Of a stretch of DNA of 64,000 nucleotides, positions 27,599 to 35,936 are shown piece after piece. How positions within the stretch are numbered: the first letter of the stretch is position 1; each line of letters opens with the position of its first letter. A program made the translations under genes and the position numbers. The notes under the pieces were generated by a model. The model was not told where the DNA came from, made no database searches, and was given only the letters and a program-made list of their open reading frames with translations. The stretch is from Candidatus Omnitrophota bacterium (GTDB lineage Bacteria > Omnitrophota > Gorgyraeia > Aquiviventales > Aquiviventaceae): the NCBI GenBank assembly GCA_016206725.1, contig JACQRA010000088.1, positions 1 through 64,000 on the forward strand, given 5' to 3'.

Positions 27599-28648
27599 TT
27601 AGCTGTTGATCGCTGCGATCGCCTGCCACCGCAGGGAGTCGTCCAACCGCCCGCTCTCCAACAAATGCCGCAGCCATTTCAGCCGCGTAAACCGTTGATC
27701 CGTGAAGTCCTCATACGTCAGCCCCGTCGAGTGAAACGCGTCAGCCAGCCCCCGCGCGCCCTCTTCGACGCTCCACGTGAAGCGAAAATCTGGAAACGTG
27801 CGGGTGAACTTGCCGAAATCCGTCTTGTACGTGCGCTGATCCGCATCCGCGCTGGCCACACATTCAATCCGGCAGCCCGGCACGATCTGTGCCACGGTCT
27901 CGGCGAGCTCTCGGACCTGGTGATTCATGCGCGCCTCGCCGTTATTGAAGGCCTGGTTGTGCACCAGCTCGATGGGAGCCTCCAGGACATGGAGAAACGC
28001 CCGCGCAATGTCTTGCACGTGCGCCACCGGACGCCAGGGCGTGCCGTCACTGTGCAAGACGATCTTCCCTGTGGTGACCGCGGCGGTCACCAGGTTGTTC
28101 AGGACCGTGTCAAAGCGCATCCGCGGCGAGAGGCCGTAGATCGTGCCGTTGCGCAAAAACGTCGGCGAGAACGTGTCATCCGCCAGCCGGGCAATGGCCT
28201 GCTCGCTTTGCACTTTGGAGCGTGCATACGCCGTCTTCGGATCCAAGGGCGAGTCCTCATTGACCGTGACCGCCTCGGAGACGCCGTACATGATGCAGGA
28301 GGAGGAAAAAAGAAACCGCCTCACCCCCGCCTCCTTCGCCAATTCGGCGAGACGCACTGAGGCCTGACAATTGATCGCCTCGGTCCATTGCGGATTCAGA
28401 TTACCGATTGGATCATTGCTCAACGCGGCCAGATGGATCACCGTCTCAGCCCCTTCCAGGTCTTGAATCGCCGCGTCTCGGAGATCTTTCTGGATCCAGG
28501 GAACCTGCACGGCATCAGGGATGAGCGTGCACTCCGAAAAATATCCGGTATCCAGGCCGACGACGTTGTAGCCGGCTTCCACAAGGAGAGGGGTCATGAC
28601 AGAACCGAGATACCCGTTGTGACCGGTGACGACCACGCGCCTAGACAT
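27599..28648 (-). CDS. NAD-dependent epimerase/dehydratase (SDR, 'SNDP' subgroup)
   Basis: 349 residues from ATG 28648, which overlaps the upstream TAG by 8 bases. Motifs are TGHNGYLGSVM, HLAALSNDPIGNL, SSSCIMYG, YARSK and YGLSPRMRFDTVLN. Closely similar in layout to the SDRs at 22115 and 38053. It lies between heptose genes and a methyltransferase, so a role in heptose nucleotide modification is reasonable but unproven. Confidence 0.78.
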   Translation of the reverse strand: MSRRVVVTGHNGYLGSVMTPLLVEAGYNVVGLDTGYFSECTLIPDAVQVPWIQKDLRDAAIQDLEGAETVIHLAALSNDPIGNLNPQWTEAINCQASVRLAELAKEAGVRRFLFSSSCIMYGVSEAVTVNEDSPLDPKTAYARSKVQSEQAIARLADDTFSPTFLRNGTIYGLSPRMRFDTVLNNLVTAAVTTGKIVLHSDGTPWRPVAHVQDIARAFLHVLEAPIELVHNQAFNNGEARMNHQVRELAETVAQIVPGCRIECVASADADQRTYKTDFGKFTRTFPDFRFTWSVEEGARGLADAFHSTGLTYEDFTDQRFTRLKWLRHLLESGRLDDSLRWQAIAAINS

Positions 28649-29930
28649 GCACGCACTCCGGCTGTGAGCCCACGATGTCGTGGACGACGTCCAGCAATGG
28701 CCGCTGGAGAGACACGCGCCTCCATGGACAGCCCGCCGCGTCAGCCGCTTGTCCGTCACGCTCGTCATCGCCGATGAACGGGGTGCGGCTCAAATCGAGA
28801 TGGAACTCCCGCTGCGCGGCAACGAGCATGCCGGGTTTCGGTTTGCGGCACTCGCAACCCTCATCCCATCCGTGGGGACAGTAGTAGATCGCGTCAATCC
28901 GTCCGCCAGCCGCCTCGACCTCAGCCTTCAGGCGTTCATGAACGGCCGTCAGATCCGCTTCCGTCATGGCTCCGCGGGCGATGCCGGCTTGGTTGGACAC
29001 GACGATGACTCGATAGCCGGTCTCGCGAAGTCGCCGCAGGGCTTCCAACGCCCCCGGCAACCACTGCCAATCGTTCCATGAGCGAACATACTCGGCTCGA
29101 GGCGGCTTGACGTTCAAGACACCGTCCCGATCCAGAATGACCGTCGGGCTCCTCGCCAAGAATCGTTGTGTGAGCGGGAGTCGCTCATGAGAGCTGACGC
29201 TGTAATAGCGATGGTCGGTGACAAACGCGGCTAGGTGGCGTGACGCGATCAATCGCGGATAGATGACGCGCTCAAAACAGACGTTCTCATCCGGGATGTC
29301 GTCCAGGACCTCGTGTTGGAAGATGCCAAAGCCGATGTCCACCCCACGCAGGCTCGGGGCGCGACGCTCTTTGTCGTACACCGCAATGAAACCTTGCTCG
29401 TCCACTCGGACGTTGTCGCGGCTGTAGCCCTCGGCGTTTCGATACACCGTCAGCATCGCCGGCACATTCAACGACCGGTAGCGCGTCCACATCACCTCGA
29501 ACGACATCGGCCAGTAGTTGTCGCAGTACATGAAGAGAAAACGGGGCTCAACGCGCGAAGCCGCGAGTTTGAGCCGCCGTCCTGTATCATCGCCCACCGC
29601 TGAGACCGCATAGTCAATCGCCAGTCCCCATCGGCGGCCGTCCTCGCAATACGATTGGATCACGTCAGGACGATACCCCAGCAACAGCAGCACGCGCTCG
29701 AATCCCTGCTCGCGCAACAGCTCAAGCAGATAGCCCAGGAACGGCTGACCGTGAAATTCGATCATCGGCTTGGGCGTGGTGTCGGTGAGCGGCCGAAGAC
29801 GGCTTCCGCGCCCCCCCGCCAAGATCACCGCCTGCCGAGGTCGTCCCTCGACTCGCTGCGCTCGCTCGGGATGACCCTGAGCAAGGGCGCGTGACTGAAA
29901 GCTATAGCCCGCGTCGAAGGGTCGCTCCAT
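28641..29930 (-). CDS. Nucleotidyltransferase-HAD phosphatase fusion (HddC-GmhB-like)
   Basis: 429 residues. After a non-conserved N-terminal stretch of about 32 residues, a nucleotidyltransferase domain begins at AVILAGGRGSRLRPLTDTTP and has the metal site MYCDNYW. From about residue 270 a HAD phosphatase follows (VILDRDGVLNV, VVSNQAGIARG, a Cys-rich YCPHGWDEGCECRKPKPGM zinc loop, FIGDDERD), matching GmhB. The pair covers heptose-1,7-bisphosphate phosphatase and GDP-heptose formation in one chain. The N-terminal stretch is encoded by a dispersed-repeat-like sequence, so translation could start later. Confidence 0.82.
   Translation of the reverse strand: MERPFDAGYSFQSRALAQGHPERAQRVEGRPRQAVILAGGRGSRLRPLTDTTPKPMIEFHGQPFLGYLLELLREQGFERVLLLLGYRPDVIQSYCEDGRRWGLAIDYAVSAVGDDTGRRLKLAASRVEPRFLFMYCDNYWPMSFEVMWTRYRSLNVPAMLTVYRNAEGYSRDNVRVDEQGFIAVYDKERRAPSLRGVDIGFGIFQHEVLDDIPDENVCFERVIYPRLIASRHLAAFVTDHRYYSVSSHERLPLTQRFLARSPTVILDRDGVLNVKPPRAEYVRSWNDWQWLPGALEALRRLRETGYRVIVVSNQAGIARGAMTEADLTAVHERLKAEVEAAGGRIDAIYYCPHGWDEGCECRKPKPGMLVAAQREFHLDLSRTPFIGDDERDGQAADAAGCPWRRVSLQRPLLDVVHDIVGSQPECVHV
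29844..29887. repeat. Dispersed-repeat-like element inside a coding start
   Basis: The stretch contains TCGACTCGCTGCGCTCGCTC followed by GGGATGACCCTGAG, the type of short GC-rich sequence known as a dispersed repeat in many bacterial genomes. On the minus strand it encodes GHPERAQRVEG, a non-conserved segment ahead of the nucleotidyltransferase core. Copy number in this genome cannot be judged from one window. Confidence 0.5.
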
Positions 29931-30571
29931 CACACTCCCGATGGTTTCGCCGGGTACTCGGCCTTCCCGATGATCACATCCACCAGCGCCAAGAGCCAGA
30001 AGTGATGCGCCATCTCCACGAGGTTGTAGGCACGACTATCCACCCAGAAATTCTCATCACCCAGTTGGCGCAACGGGTTGTCCGCAGACAAGCCGGAGAA
30101 CGTGACGACCGCGGCGAATGTCATGCGCCTGGCTGCCTCGCAGGCGTTGAGGATGTTCGGGGACTTTCCGCTGGACGAAATCGCGATCAGGACATCGCCG
30201 GCGTCGCCGTACTGTTCGACGGCTTTGGCCATCCACTGCTCGTAGCCGTAATCGTTGGCGAAGCACGTAATGAGATCGGCCTCATTGAAATTGATGGCGC
30301 GCACGCCGGCGTTCTTCGTCAAGTCCACCGCGACGTGGCTCGCCATCGCCGCACTGCCGCCGTTACCGATCAGGATGGTCTTGCGGCCGTGGCGAGCAGC
30401 CGTGACGACGAGATCCCGCAGCCGGATCAACCGGGGAATCCACGACCCATCACCCTGGCAGAGTCGTTGAAACTGCTCGGTATACTGCCGGAGGAACACT
30501 TCGGCCTCTTTCGAGCGGTCGCTCGTTCCTGCACGGGACATTCGGGTTGATCGGCTAACTGACACGGGCAT
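29930..30571 (-). CDS. gmhA: SIS-domain phosphoheptose isomerase (GmhA-like)
   Basis: 213 residues. The SIS domain has TILIGNGGSAAMASHVAVDL, NEADLITCFANDYGYEQW and IAISSSGKSPNIL, all GmhA signatures. The enzyme converts sedoheptulose-7-phosphate to D-glycero-D-manno-heptose-7-phosphate. The ATG at 30571 was chosen because AGAGGAG stands 8 bases upstream, within the end of the transporter gene. It is followed by the HddC-GmhB fusion in a TGATG overlap. Confidence 0.88.
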   Translation of the reverse strand: MPVSVSRSTRMSRAGTSDRSKEAEVFLRQYTEQFQRLCQGDGSWIPRLIRLRDLVVTAARHGRKTILIGNGGSAAMASHVAVDLTKNAGVRAINFNEADLITCFANDYGYEQWMAKAVEQYGDAGDVLIAISSSGKSPNILNACEAARRMTFAAVVTFSGLSADNPLRQLGDENFWVDSRAYNLVEMAHHFWLLALVDVIIGKAEYPAKPSGV

Positions 30572-33089
30572 AGTCGGGTCTCCTCTCAGCTTCTGTGTAG
30601 AGTCTGGCGTAGAAGGCGCCCTGCTGCATCAGGGTCTCATGCGTCCCGTGCTCCACCACGCGGCCGCCGTCAAGGACCATGACGTGATCGGCGTCTCTCA
30701 CCGTGCTGAGCCGATGAGCGATCACGATCACGATGGCGTCCTGATGCAGCGTCTTGATGGCCTCGTACACCGCCCGTTCCGTCAAGTTGTCCAGCGCGCT
30801 GGTGGCTTCATCAAAGATCAGCACGTCGGGCCGTCTCAGAATCGCTCGGGCGATCGCCAATCGTTGACACTGTCCGCCCGAGAGCCGCACGCCACGGTCT
30901 CCCACCATGGTGTCGTAGCCCTCAGGCAGCGAACCGATGAAGCCATCCAGTTGGGCGATACGGGTTGCCCACTCCACGTCAGATCGAGGAACCGTTTCAT
31001 CACCGAGGGCGATGTTGTCTCGAATCGAAGCGCTGAAGACAAACACGTCCTGAGGGACATAACCGATCCGCTCTCGCCAGGCGCGCAGGTCCACCTCGCG
31101 CAGATCCACACCGTTGATGAGGACCGCCCCGTCGCCTGGCTCGTAGAGTCCCAACAGGAGGTTGGCCAACGTGCTCTTGCCGGAGCCTGTTGGTCCCACG
31201 AGCGCGGTGACGCTGCCCCGAGTCATGGAGGCGCTGATCCCCCGTAACACGTCCTGATCCGGACGCGCCGCGTACGTGAAGCTCGCCTCCCGCAGCTCGA
31301 TCCGGTCGACTCGCTCCACGGCTCGACCTCCCCGACGCTCTTGGGGCAGATGCGTGAGGACCTCCTCCATCACCTCTAATTTCCGTTTGTGTTGGTTCAG
31401 CTCCACGCTGGCCTGATTCACCATCGCCAACGACGGCGCGATGCGCCGGATACCCATCAGGAACGCCGCCAGCATCGAAAACCGCAGCCCAACCGAGGGG
31501 AACAGGAAGGTCGCAGCGCCAAGCCCCAGGACAATCACCACGGCGATGACTTCGTTCACCAGCATAGGCCCATGGCGGAAGACGACAAGTTGGAGCTCGG
31601 GTCGCCACTCAGCCATCGACAACGCGTCCTGCCGCTGGACCATCTGCGGTTCCAGACGGTGGGCTTTGACGACCTTCACTCCATCAATCCCCTCAAGCTG
31701 GAGCTTTGATTGTTCGCTGCGAAGGCCGTAGAGCGTCCGCCCATGAGCCGCCGAGCGTCTGTCGGCGAAGACTCGCCACCCCTCCACGCCGATGAACGCG
31801 AAGAGCCCGATGATCAGTGTCACCCACCATGAGAGGCACAATAACAGCGCCACCATGAGCGCACTACTGAGGATGCCCATCAGGAAGTGGCTCAACTGGG
31901 TGATGACGGCGGCCAACGACTCCGACGGTTGTTCGATATCGTTGAGGATGGCTCCCCGCGAGCGGCGTGTCATCTCCTCGTACCGCGCGTTCAGGAACCG
32001 TTCGAAGAGCGAGACCTTGACACGTCGGCGAAGCTTCACCGCGATGGCGGAGGTCCAGTACCAACTCAACAGAAAACATAGCCCGCGGATCACGAAGAAG
32101 AGACTGGCAACCGCCAACAGCGTGAACACCACCACGCTCATCGTGGTCGGCATGCCCAGCGCATGCAGCATGGCGGTAACCGCCGACACCACAGGACTCG
32201 CCTGTCCCCGTTCTGGTGCCGTCAGGACATCAAGCAGGGGCACCGTCAGACCGACCGTCGCAACGTCCAAGAGCGCTGCGCCAAGGATCAGCACCAGGAG
32301 TGTGGCTGACTCTCGCGGGTAGGGCTTCACCGCGATACGCCACGAAAAGGCCAGGGTGCCCAATGGTTTCGTGCCACCGAGGTTGGGAGAGAGTCGTCCT
32401 CGGATGATGCGCCAGCCGCTTCCGGCGATCAGCACAACGTTCTTCCACGTCAGCGCCTTCGAATGGCTTCGGGAACGGGCCTTGTTGGGAATCTGCACTT
32501 CCACGACCGATTTCCCTTCCCGGAGGAGTTGACACAGCAGCTCCGCCTGGTATCCGAATCCCGATGACCGGAATCCTCTGCGGCGCACATTGGCCGTCTT
32601 GTGGAGCACGGGACCGTTGTAGTACTGGAGCCTCGTGCCACTGAACCCTCTCACCAGGCGCACGAAGACTCGGCTGAGGGCACGCCGAAACGGACCACGC
32701 GCGTCCAACACTCCGAAGTAGGGGACGATCATCTCGGCTCGCCCCAGATGATCGAGTAGAATCCGCAGGGCTTCCGGTGGTTCCGCCCCATCTCCGCAGA
32801 CCATCATGTAGTACTCCCCGATGGCTTCATCGGCCGCCCGGAAGTAGCCGGCGCCGAGGCCGCAGCAAACCGGGTTGCGGAGCACGCAAATGCGACACGC
32901 CGGATAGCGACGGCATCGATCGAGCGCCTCCTCGACCGATCCATCCATCGAGGCATCATCCACCACCAGGATTTCGTAGGGGTTGTGTCGCCCGTCCATC
33001 ACGTCAACGATCGTATCAATCGTGCGACCCACATTGCCCTCTTCGTTGCGGCAGGGCACGAAGAACGTGAGTGACGGCTCGGCTGACAT
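30555..33089 (-). CDS. Glycosyltransferase family 2-ABC exporter fusion
   Basis: 844 residues from ATG 33089, with AAGGA 8 bases upstream. Residues 1-220 are a DPM1-type GT2 (TFFVPCRNEEGN, EILVVDDASMDG, GDGAEPP). Residues 250-560 hold about six membrane segments. The C-terminus is an ABC ATPase: Walker A GPTGSGKST at 632-640, LSGGQ at 736-740, VLIFDE at 756-761 and the H-loop His near 792. ABC exporters of this MsbA/PglK type flip lipid-linked glycans. Joining a glycosyltransferase to the flippase in one chain is unusual. No frameshift or stop separates the parts. Confidence 0.85.
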   Translation of the reverse strand: MSAEPSLTFFVPCRNEEGNVGRTIDTIVDVMDGRHNPYEILVVDDASMDGSVEEALDRCRRYPACRICVLRNPVCCGLGAGYFRAADEAIGEYYMMVCGDGAEPPEALRILLDHLGRAEMIVPYFGVLDARGPFRRALSRVFVRLVRGFSGTRLQYYNGPVLHKTANVRRRGFRSSGFGYQAELLCQLLREGKSVVEVQIPNKARSRSHSKALTWKNVVLIAGSGWRIIRGRLSPNLGGTKPLGTLAFSWRIAVKPYPRESATLLVLILGAALLDVATVGLTVPLLDVLTAPERGQASPVVSAVTAMLHALGMPTTMSVVVFTLLAVASLFFVIRGLCFLLSWYWTSAIAVKLRRRVKVSLFERFLNARYEEMTRRSRGAILNDIEQPSESLAAVITQLSHFLMGILSSALMVALLLCLSWWVTLIIGLFAFIGVEGWRVFADRRSAAHGRTLYGLRSEQSKLQLEGIDGVKVVKAHRLEPQMVQRQDALSMAEWRPELQLVVFRHGPMLVNEVIAVVIVLGLGAATFLFPSVGLRFSMLAAFLMGIRRIAPSLAMVNQASVELNQHKRKLEVMEEVLTHLPQERRGGRAVERVDRIELREASFTYAARPDQDVLRGISASMTRGSVTALVGPTGSGKSTLANLLLGLYEPGDGAVLINGVDLREVDLRAWRERIGYVPQDVFVFSASIRDNIALGDETVPRSDVEWATRIAQLDGFIGSLPEGYDTMVGDRGVRLSGGQCQRLAIARAILRRPDVLIFDEATSALDNLTERAVYEAIKTLHQDAIVIVIAHRLSTVRDADHVMVLDGGRVVEHGTHETLMQQGAFYARLYTEAERRPDYARVS

Positions 33090-33093
33090 CGCG

Positions 33094-33588
33094 TTATCCT
33101 TCCAAGGCTCCACCAAGGAGTCGCGTCAGCCTCTGCGCCCCCCGCGACAGCGCTCGTCCCACCGGGGTCAGGCTGACAGACTCCTCCTCGAGACGCAATA
33201 AGCCTGTGTCGTGCATCAACCGGATTCGGTCGTCAAATCGCCTCGAAGCGACGTACTCCTCAAGGAGCGTGTCAAACTCCACGGACTCCGCTCGGTGTGG
33301 GAGAAGGCGGGAGAGCAGCGTGACTGACACGGACCTTGCCAGCCCCGCATAGATAAAGAAGTAGAGGGTCGACCAGAACCCTGTCAGCCACAGCACGGCA
33401 CAGGCGTCGATCCATGGCAACCGGTTCACACCAACAGCCATCCATCCTGCGACCACCATGCCCATCACGGCCAGTCCTGTCAACCGTACTATTCGGGGTG
33501 CATTCGAAGGCCTCGCCCGCCAGATCAGCACATGCAGGAGGAAGAAGACTCCAAGACCGATGGCAACCGAAGACAGCACGCGGTCCAT
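33094..33588 (-). CDS. Membrane protein with C-terminal winged-helix-like domain (pair member 1)
   Basis: 164 residues from ATG 33588 in a TGATG overlap with the preceding gene. Three hydrophobic segments lie near residues 3-22, 33-54 and 60-83. The C-terminal 80 residues look like a winged helix: a run ending RIRLMHDTGLLRLEEESVSL and then TPVGRALS. The partner gene at 33588-34112 has the same layout. Function unknown; the position next to the GT2-ABC fusion suggests a partner in export. Confidence 0.65.
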   Translation of the reverse strand: MDRVLSSVAIGLGVFFLLHVLIWRARPSNAPRIVRLTGLAVMGMVVAGWMAVGVNRLPWIDACAVLWLTGFWSTLYFFIYAGLARSVSVTLLSRLLPHRAESVEFDTLLEEYVASRRFDDRIRLMHDTGLLRLEEESVSLTPVGRALSRGAQRLTRLLGGALEG

Positions 33589-34112
33589 CAGCCCACCACC
33601 TCCAGTCGCAAGAACTTGCGCATCCCGACCATCATCGTCGCACAGCACACGCCCAGCGCCGTCAGCGGTCCCACGCGCCGCCCATCGAATTGCACAAGAT
33701 GCCATTGCGCCAGGCCGGTCAGCCGACGCGTCAGCAGGCCGCGCATCCCCATGCCGTTGCTGTAGCCGTCCTGCAGGCGCGACACGCTGACACCTTCCGG
33801 TTGGTCCAGCGCATCGACCAGAATTCTCAGCGAATAGCCGCGCGAGAGCAGCGAACGCACCTCCACATACACGATCACGCCGGTCAGATAGAAGCCGATC
33901 GATCCGACCTGTAGGACCAGCGGCATCGTGCTCATGCCGATCAACAACCCTGCGAGACCGGCTCCGATCATGACGGCCAGGATCGCCGCTGAGACCGCCG
34001 GCGCATTCGGATGCCTGATCGCCTTCAGGCACCTCAAGGCGGCGATGTGCAGAGCCGCCAGCGCCAGCCACATCAGCGCAACAAGCGCACACGCGGTTCC
34101 GATTACGACCAT
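33588..34112 (-). CDS. Membrane protein with C-terminal winged-helix-like domain (pair member 2)
   Basis: 174 residues. Three hydrophobic segments lie near residues 2-27, 37-60 and 65-85, followed by RILVDALDQPEGVSVSRLQD and VGPLTALG, again a winged-helix-like pattern. GGTGA stands about 5 bases before the ATG, within the end of the dehydrogenase gene. Same three-helix plus C-terminal domain plan as the next gene, pointing to an old tandem duplication. No family name recognised. Confidence 0.62.
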   Translation of the reverse strand: MVVIGTACALVALMWLALAALHIAALRCLKAIRHPNAPAVSAAILAVMIGAGLAGLLIGMSTMPLVLQVGSIGFYLTGVIVYVEVRSLLSRGYSLRILVDALDQPEGVSVSRLQDGYSNGMGMRGLLTRRLTGLAQWHLVQFDGRRVGPLTALGVCCATMMVGMRKFLRLEVVG

Positions 34113-35134
34113 GTGATCACCGGACGTCCCGGCTCGTCATCATCCAGCGCCGCCAGTGCCTCGTTGACCTGCTCAAGCGGAAAGCGCCGGCCCATCAGCA
34201 AGCGATGGTTCACCATCCCCTGCGCCATCATCTGAACCAACTGAGGGATGTCGTGGTCAGGATTGATGCCGCCGCCCCAACTGCCCCAGAGTGAGCGGCC
34301 GGCGATCAGATCAAATGGATTCACGGCAAACGTCTTGCCGGTCTCAAGGTTGCCCACAATGACCACCTTGCCTCCGCGGGGCTTGGCGAGCCGCAGCGCG
34401 CTCTCCATGGACGGCACGCTGCCTGCGCATTCCACCACGAGGTCAAATCCATGTCCATCCGTGATCCGTCGCGCCGCCTCTTCGAGGTCCTCCTCACCGA
34501 CCTGGATGGTGTGGGTCACACCCAGCTCTCGCGCCCGTGCTAGCCGCGCCGGACGGACATCTGCCACCGCGATCAGCGGCCATCCGGCGACCATCGCCCC
34601 ACAGACCGCCGCCAGCCCCACGCCGCCTGCGCCAAGAATGCAGATGCCGCCATGTGGGTTGGCCGGCATCGCCTGCAGCACAGTCCCGGCACCGGTCGGC
34701 ACCGCGCAGCCAGCCAAGACCGCGAGCTCCGGATCAACCGGTGGGTCAATGGGCGTCACACACTGTTCTGAGACGATCGGCGACTCGCAGAAGGTCGCGA
34801 TCGGCCCCGCATTCACGCAGTCATTCGCCGAGCGATAGGCCACAGGACCGCCGTCCCGCCCTGAGCCGCGGATCCACGACAGCACCACCTGATCGCCTGG
34901 CTGGGCTTTGGTGACATCCGGACCGATGTCTTCTACGATCCCGACCCCCTCATGTCCGATCAGATGCGGGAGAAACCGGTCCGGCCCACGCCCCCCAGAA
35001 ACCTCCAGTTTTTGCGAATGGCACACGGCCGCTCGTTGCATGCGCACGACCAGCTGTCCGGACGCGAGCGGCGGCAACCGCAGCTCTTCAAGCTGCAACG
35101 GTTTGCCGAGTTCGCGCAGGACAGCGGCTCTCAT
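34103..35134 (-). CDS. Zinc-dependent alcohol dehydrogenase family protein (MDR)
   Basis: 343 residues from ATG 35134, with GGAG 7 bases upstream. The catalytic-zinc positions are visible as AAVCHSQ, IGHEGVG and GCAVPTGAG. The Rossmann motif is GAGGVGLAAV. The four-cysteine structural zinc lobe usual around residues 90-110 is absent. It probably oxidises or reduces a sugar or polyol precursor. The substrate is unknown. Confidence 0.8.
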   Translation of the reverse strand: MRAAVLRELGKPLQLEELRLPPLASGQLVVRMQRAAVCHSQKLEVSGGRGPDRFLPHLIGHEGVGIVEDIGPDVTKAQPGDQVVLSWIRGSGRDGGPVAYRSANDCVNAGPIATFCESPIVSEQCVTPIDPPVDPELAVLAGCAVPTGAGTVLQAMPANPHGGICILGAGGVGLAAVCGAMVAGWPLIAVADVRPARLARARELGVTHTIQVGEEDLEEAARRITDGHGFDLVVECAGSVPSMESALRLAKPRGGKVVIVGNLETGKTFAVNPFDLIAGRSLWGSWGGGINPDHDIPQLVQMMAQGMVNHRLLMGRRFPLEQVNEALAALDDDEPGRPVITWS

Positions 35135-35161
35135 GGTTCGACTCCACTCACCATGATCCTG

Positions 35162-35189
35162 CCTCGCACCGAGTGCGCTCGGCACGAGG
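35162..35189 (-). other. Intercistronic stem-loop
   Basis: In the 85-base gap between the methyltransferase and dehydrogenase genes, the minus-strand RNA can form a 12-base-pair stem, CCUCGUGCCGAG with CUCGGUGCGAGG, around a CGCA loop. Two of the pairs are G-U, so the fold is better on the transcribed strand. No U-run follows, so it is not a standard terminator. The surrounding TCCTTCGACTCAG and GGATCATGG resemble dispersed repeat sequence. Confidence 0.5.
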
Positions 35190-35219
35190 TGAGCAACGCC
35201 GAAAGGCTGAGTCGAAGGA

Positions 35220-35936
35220 TCATTCGGTAATCGTCCAGTACACGTCGCCGGTATAACCCTCTTCGGCCAGCAACTGTTTCCAGTGGTCGGTGCTGTAGAT
35301 CAGCTCAGCCGTCAACTGCCACTGTTCGAGATTGATCCGCTCTTGCTCGTTGCGGAACGAATCCACCTGCAAGTACTTGTGCCGACGCCCGACGCGCTCC
35401 ATTTCCCGAATCGCCTGCCGGCACAAGGCGTCCGGCAAATTGTGGACCACATTGATCGAGATCACCACATCAAAGGACCGATCTGGAAACGGCAGATGCG
35501 TCGCGTTGCCCTGCTGGAGAAACGGCTTGACGTCTTCCATCGCATGATCCAAGGCGTAACGGGACACGTCGATCCCCGCCACGCGCACCCCCGGCAGGAG
35601 CTCCCGGAAGTCGTGGAGGAAAAACCCCTTCGCGCAGCCGATGTCCAGGATGGATTCGGCGCCGGTCAATCCATCGTGGTCGATCATCCGGCGCGCCACC
35701 GCTTTCCACCGGCCGTCATAGCGGTAGCCGCCATAGCCCTGGGCGCGGGTGCCGTCAAAATATTCGAGGCCGAACTGTTTTGCGATGAGGCGGTTTTCCG
35801 GCGTCCGCGCTTTCCACTCGGCCCGCTCGGCGAGATTGCGCTTCATCCGCGGATAGACGTCCAGCAAGTTCACCTCGCGGAAGCCTTCGTCGGCCGTCGG
35901 CGTCGACGCGCGCATGGGGTCAGACACGGTGGACAT
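35220..35936 (-). CDS. Class I SAM-dependent methyltransferase
   Basis: 238 residues from ATG 35936, with AGGAGG about 9 bases upstream; longer starts would be antisense-free but read through the next gene. The SAM site ILDIGCAKGFFLHDF is near residue 92, followed by GIDVSRYALDHA and FDVVISINVVHNL, typical of Methyltransf_11/25-type enzymes. It overlaps the upstream SDR by 17 bases. Acceptor unknown, most likely a sugar or sugar nucleotide. Confidence 0.78.
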   Translation of the reverse strand: MSTVSDPMRASTPTADEGFREVNLLDVYPRMKRNLAERAEWKARTPENRLIAKQFGLEYFDGTRAQGYGGYRYDGRWKAVARRMIDHDGLTGAESILDIGCAKGFFLHDFRELLPGVRVAGIDVSRYALDHAMEDVKPFLQQGNATHLPFPDRSFDVVISINVVHNLPDALCRQAIREMERVGRRHKYLQVDSFRNEQERINLEQWQLTAELIYSTDHWKQLLAEEGYTGDVYWTITE

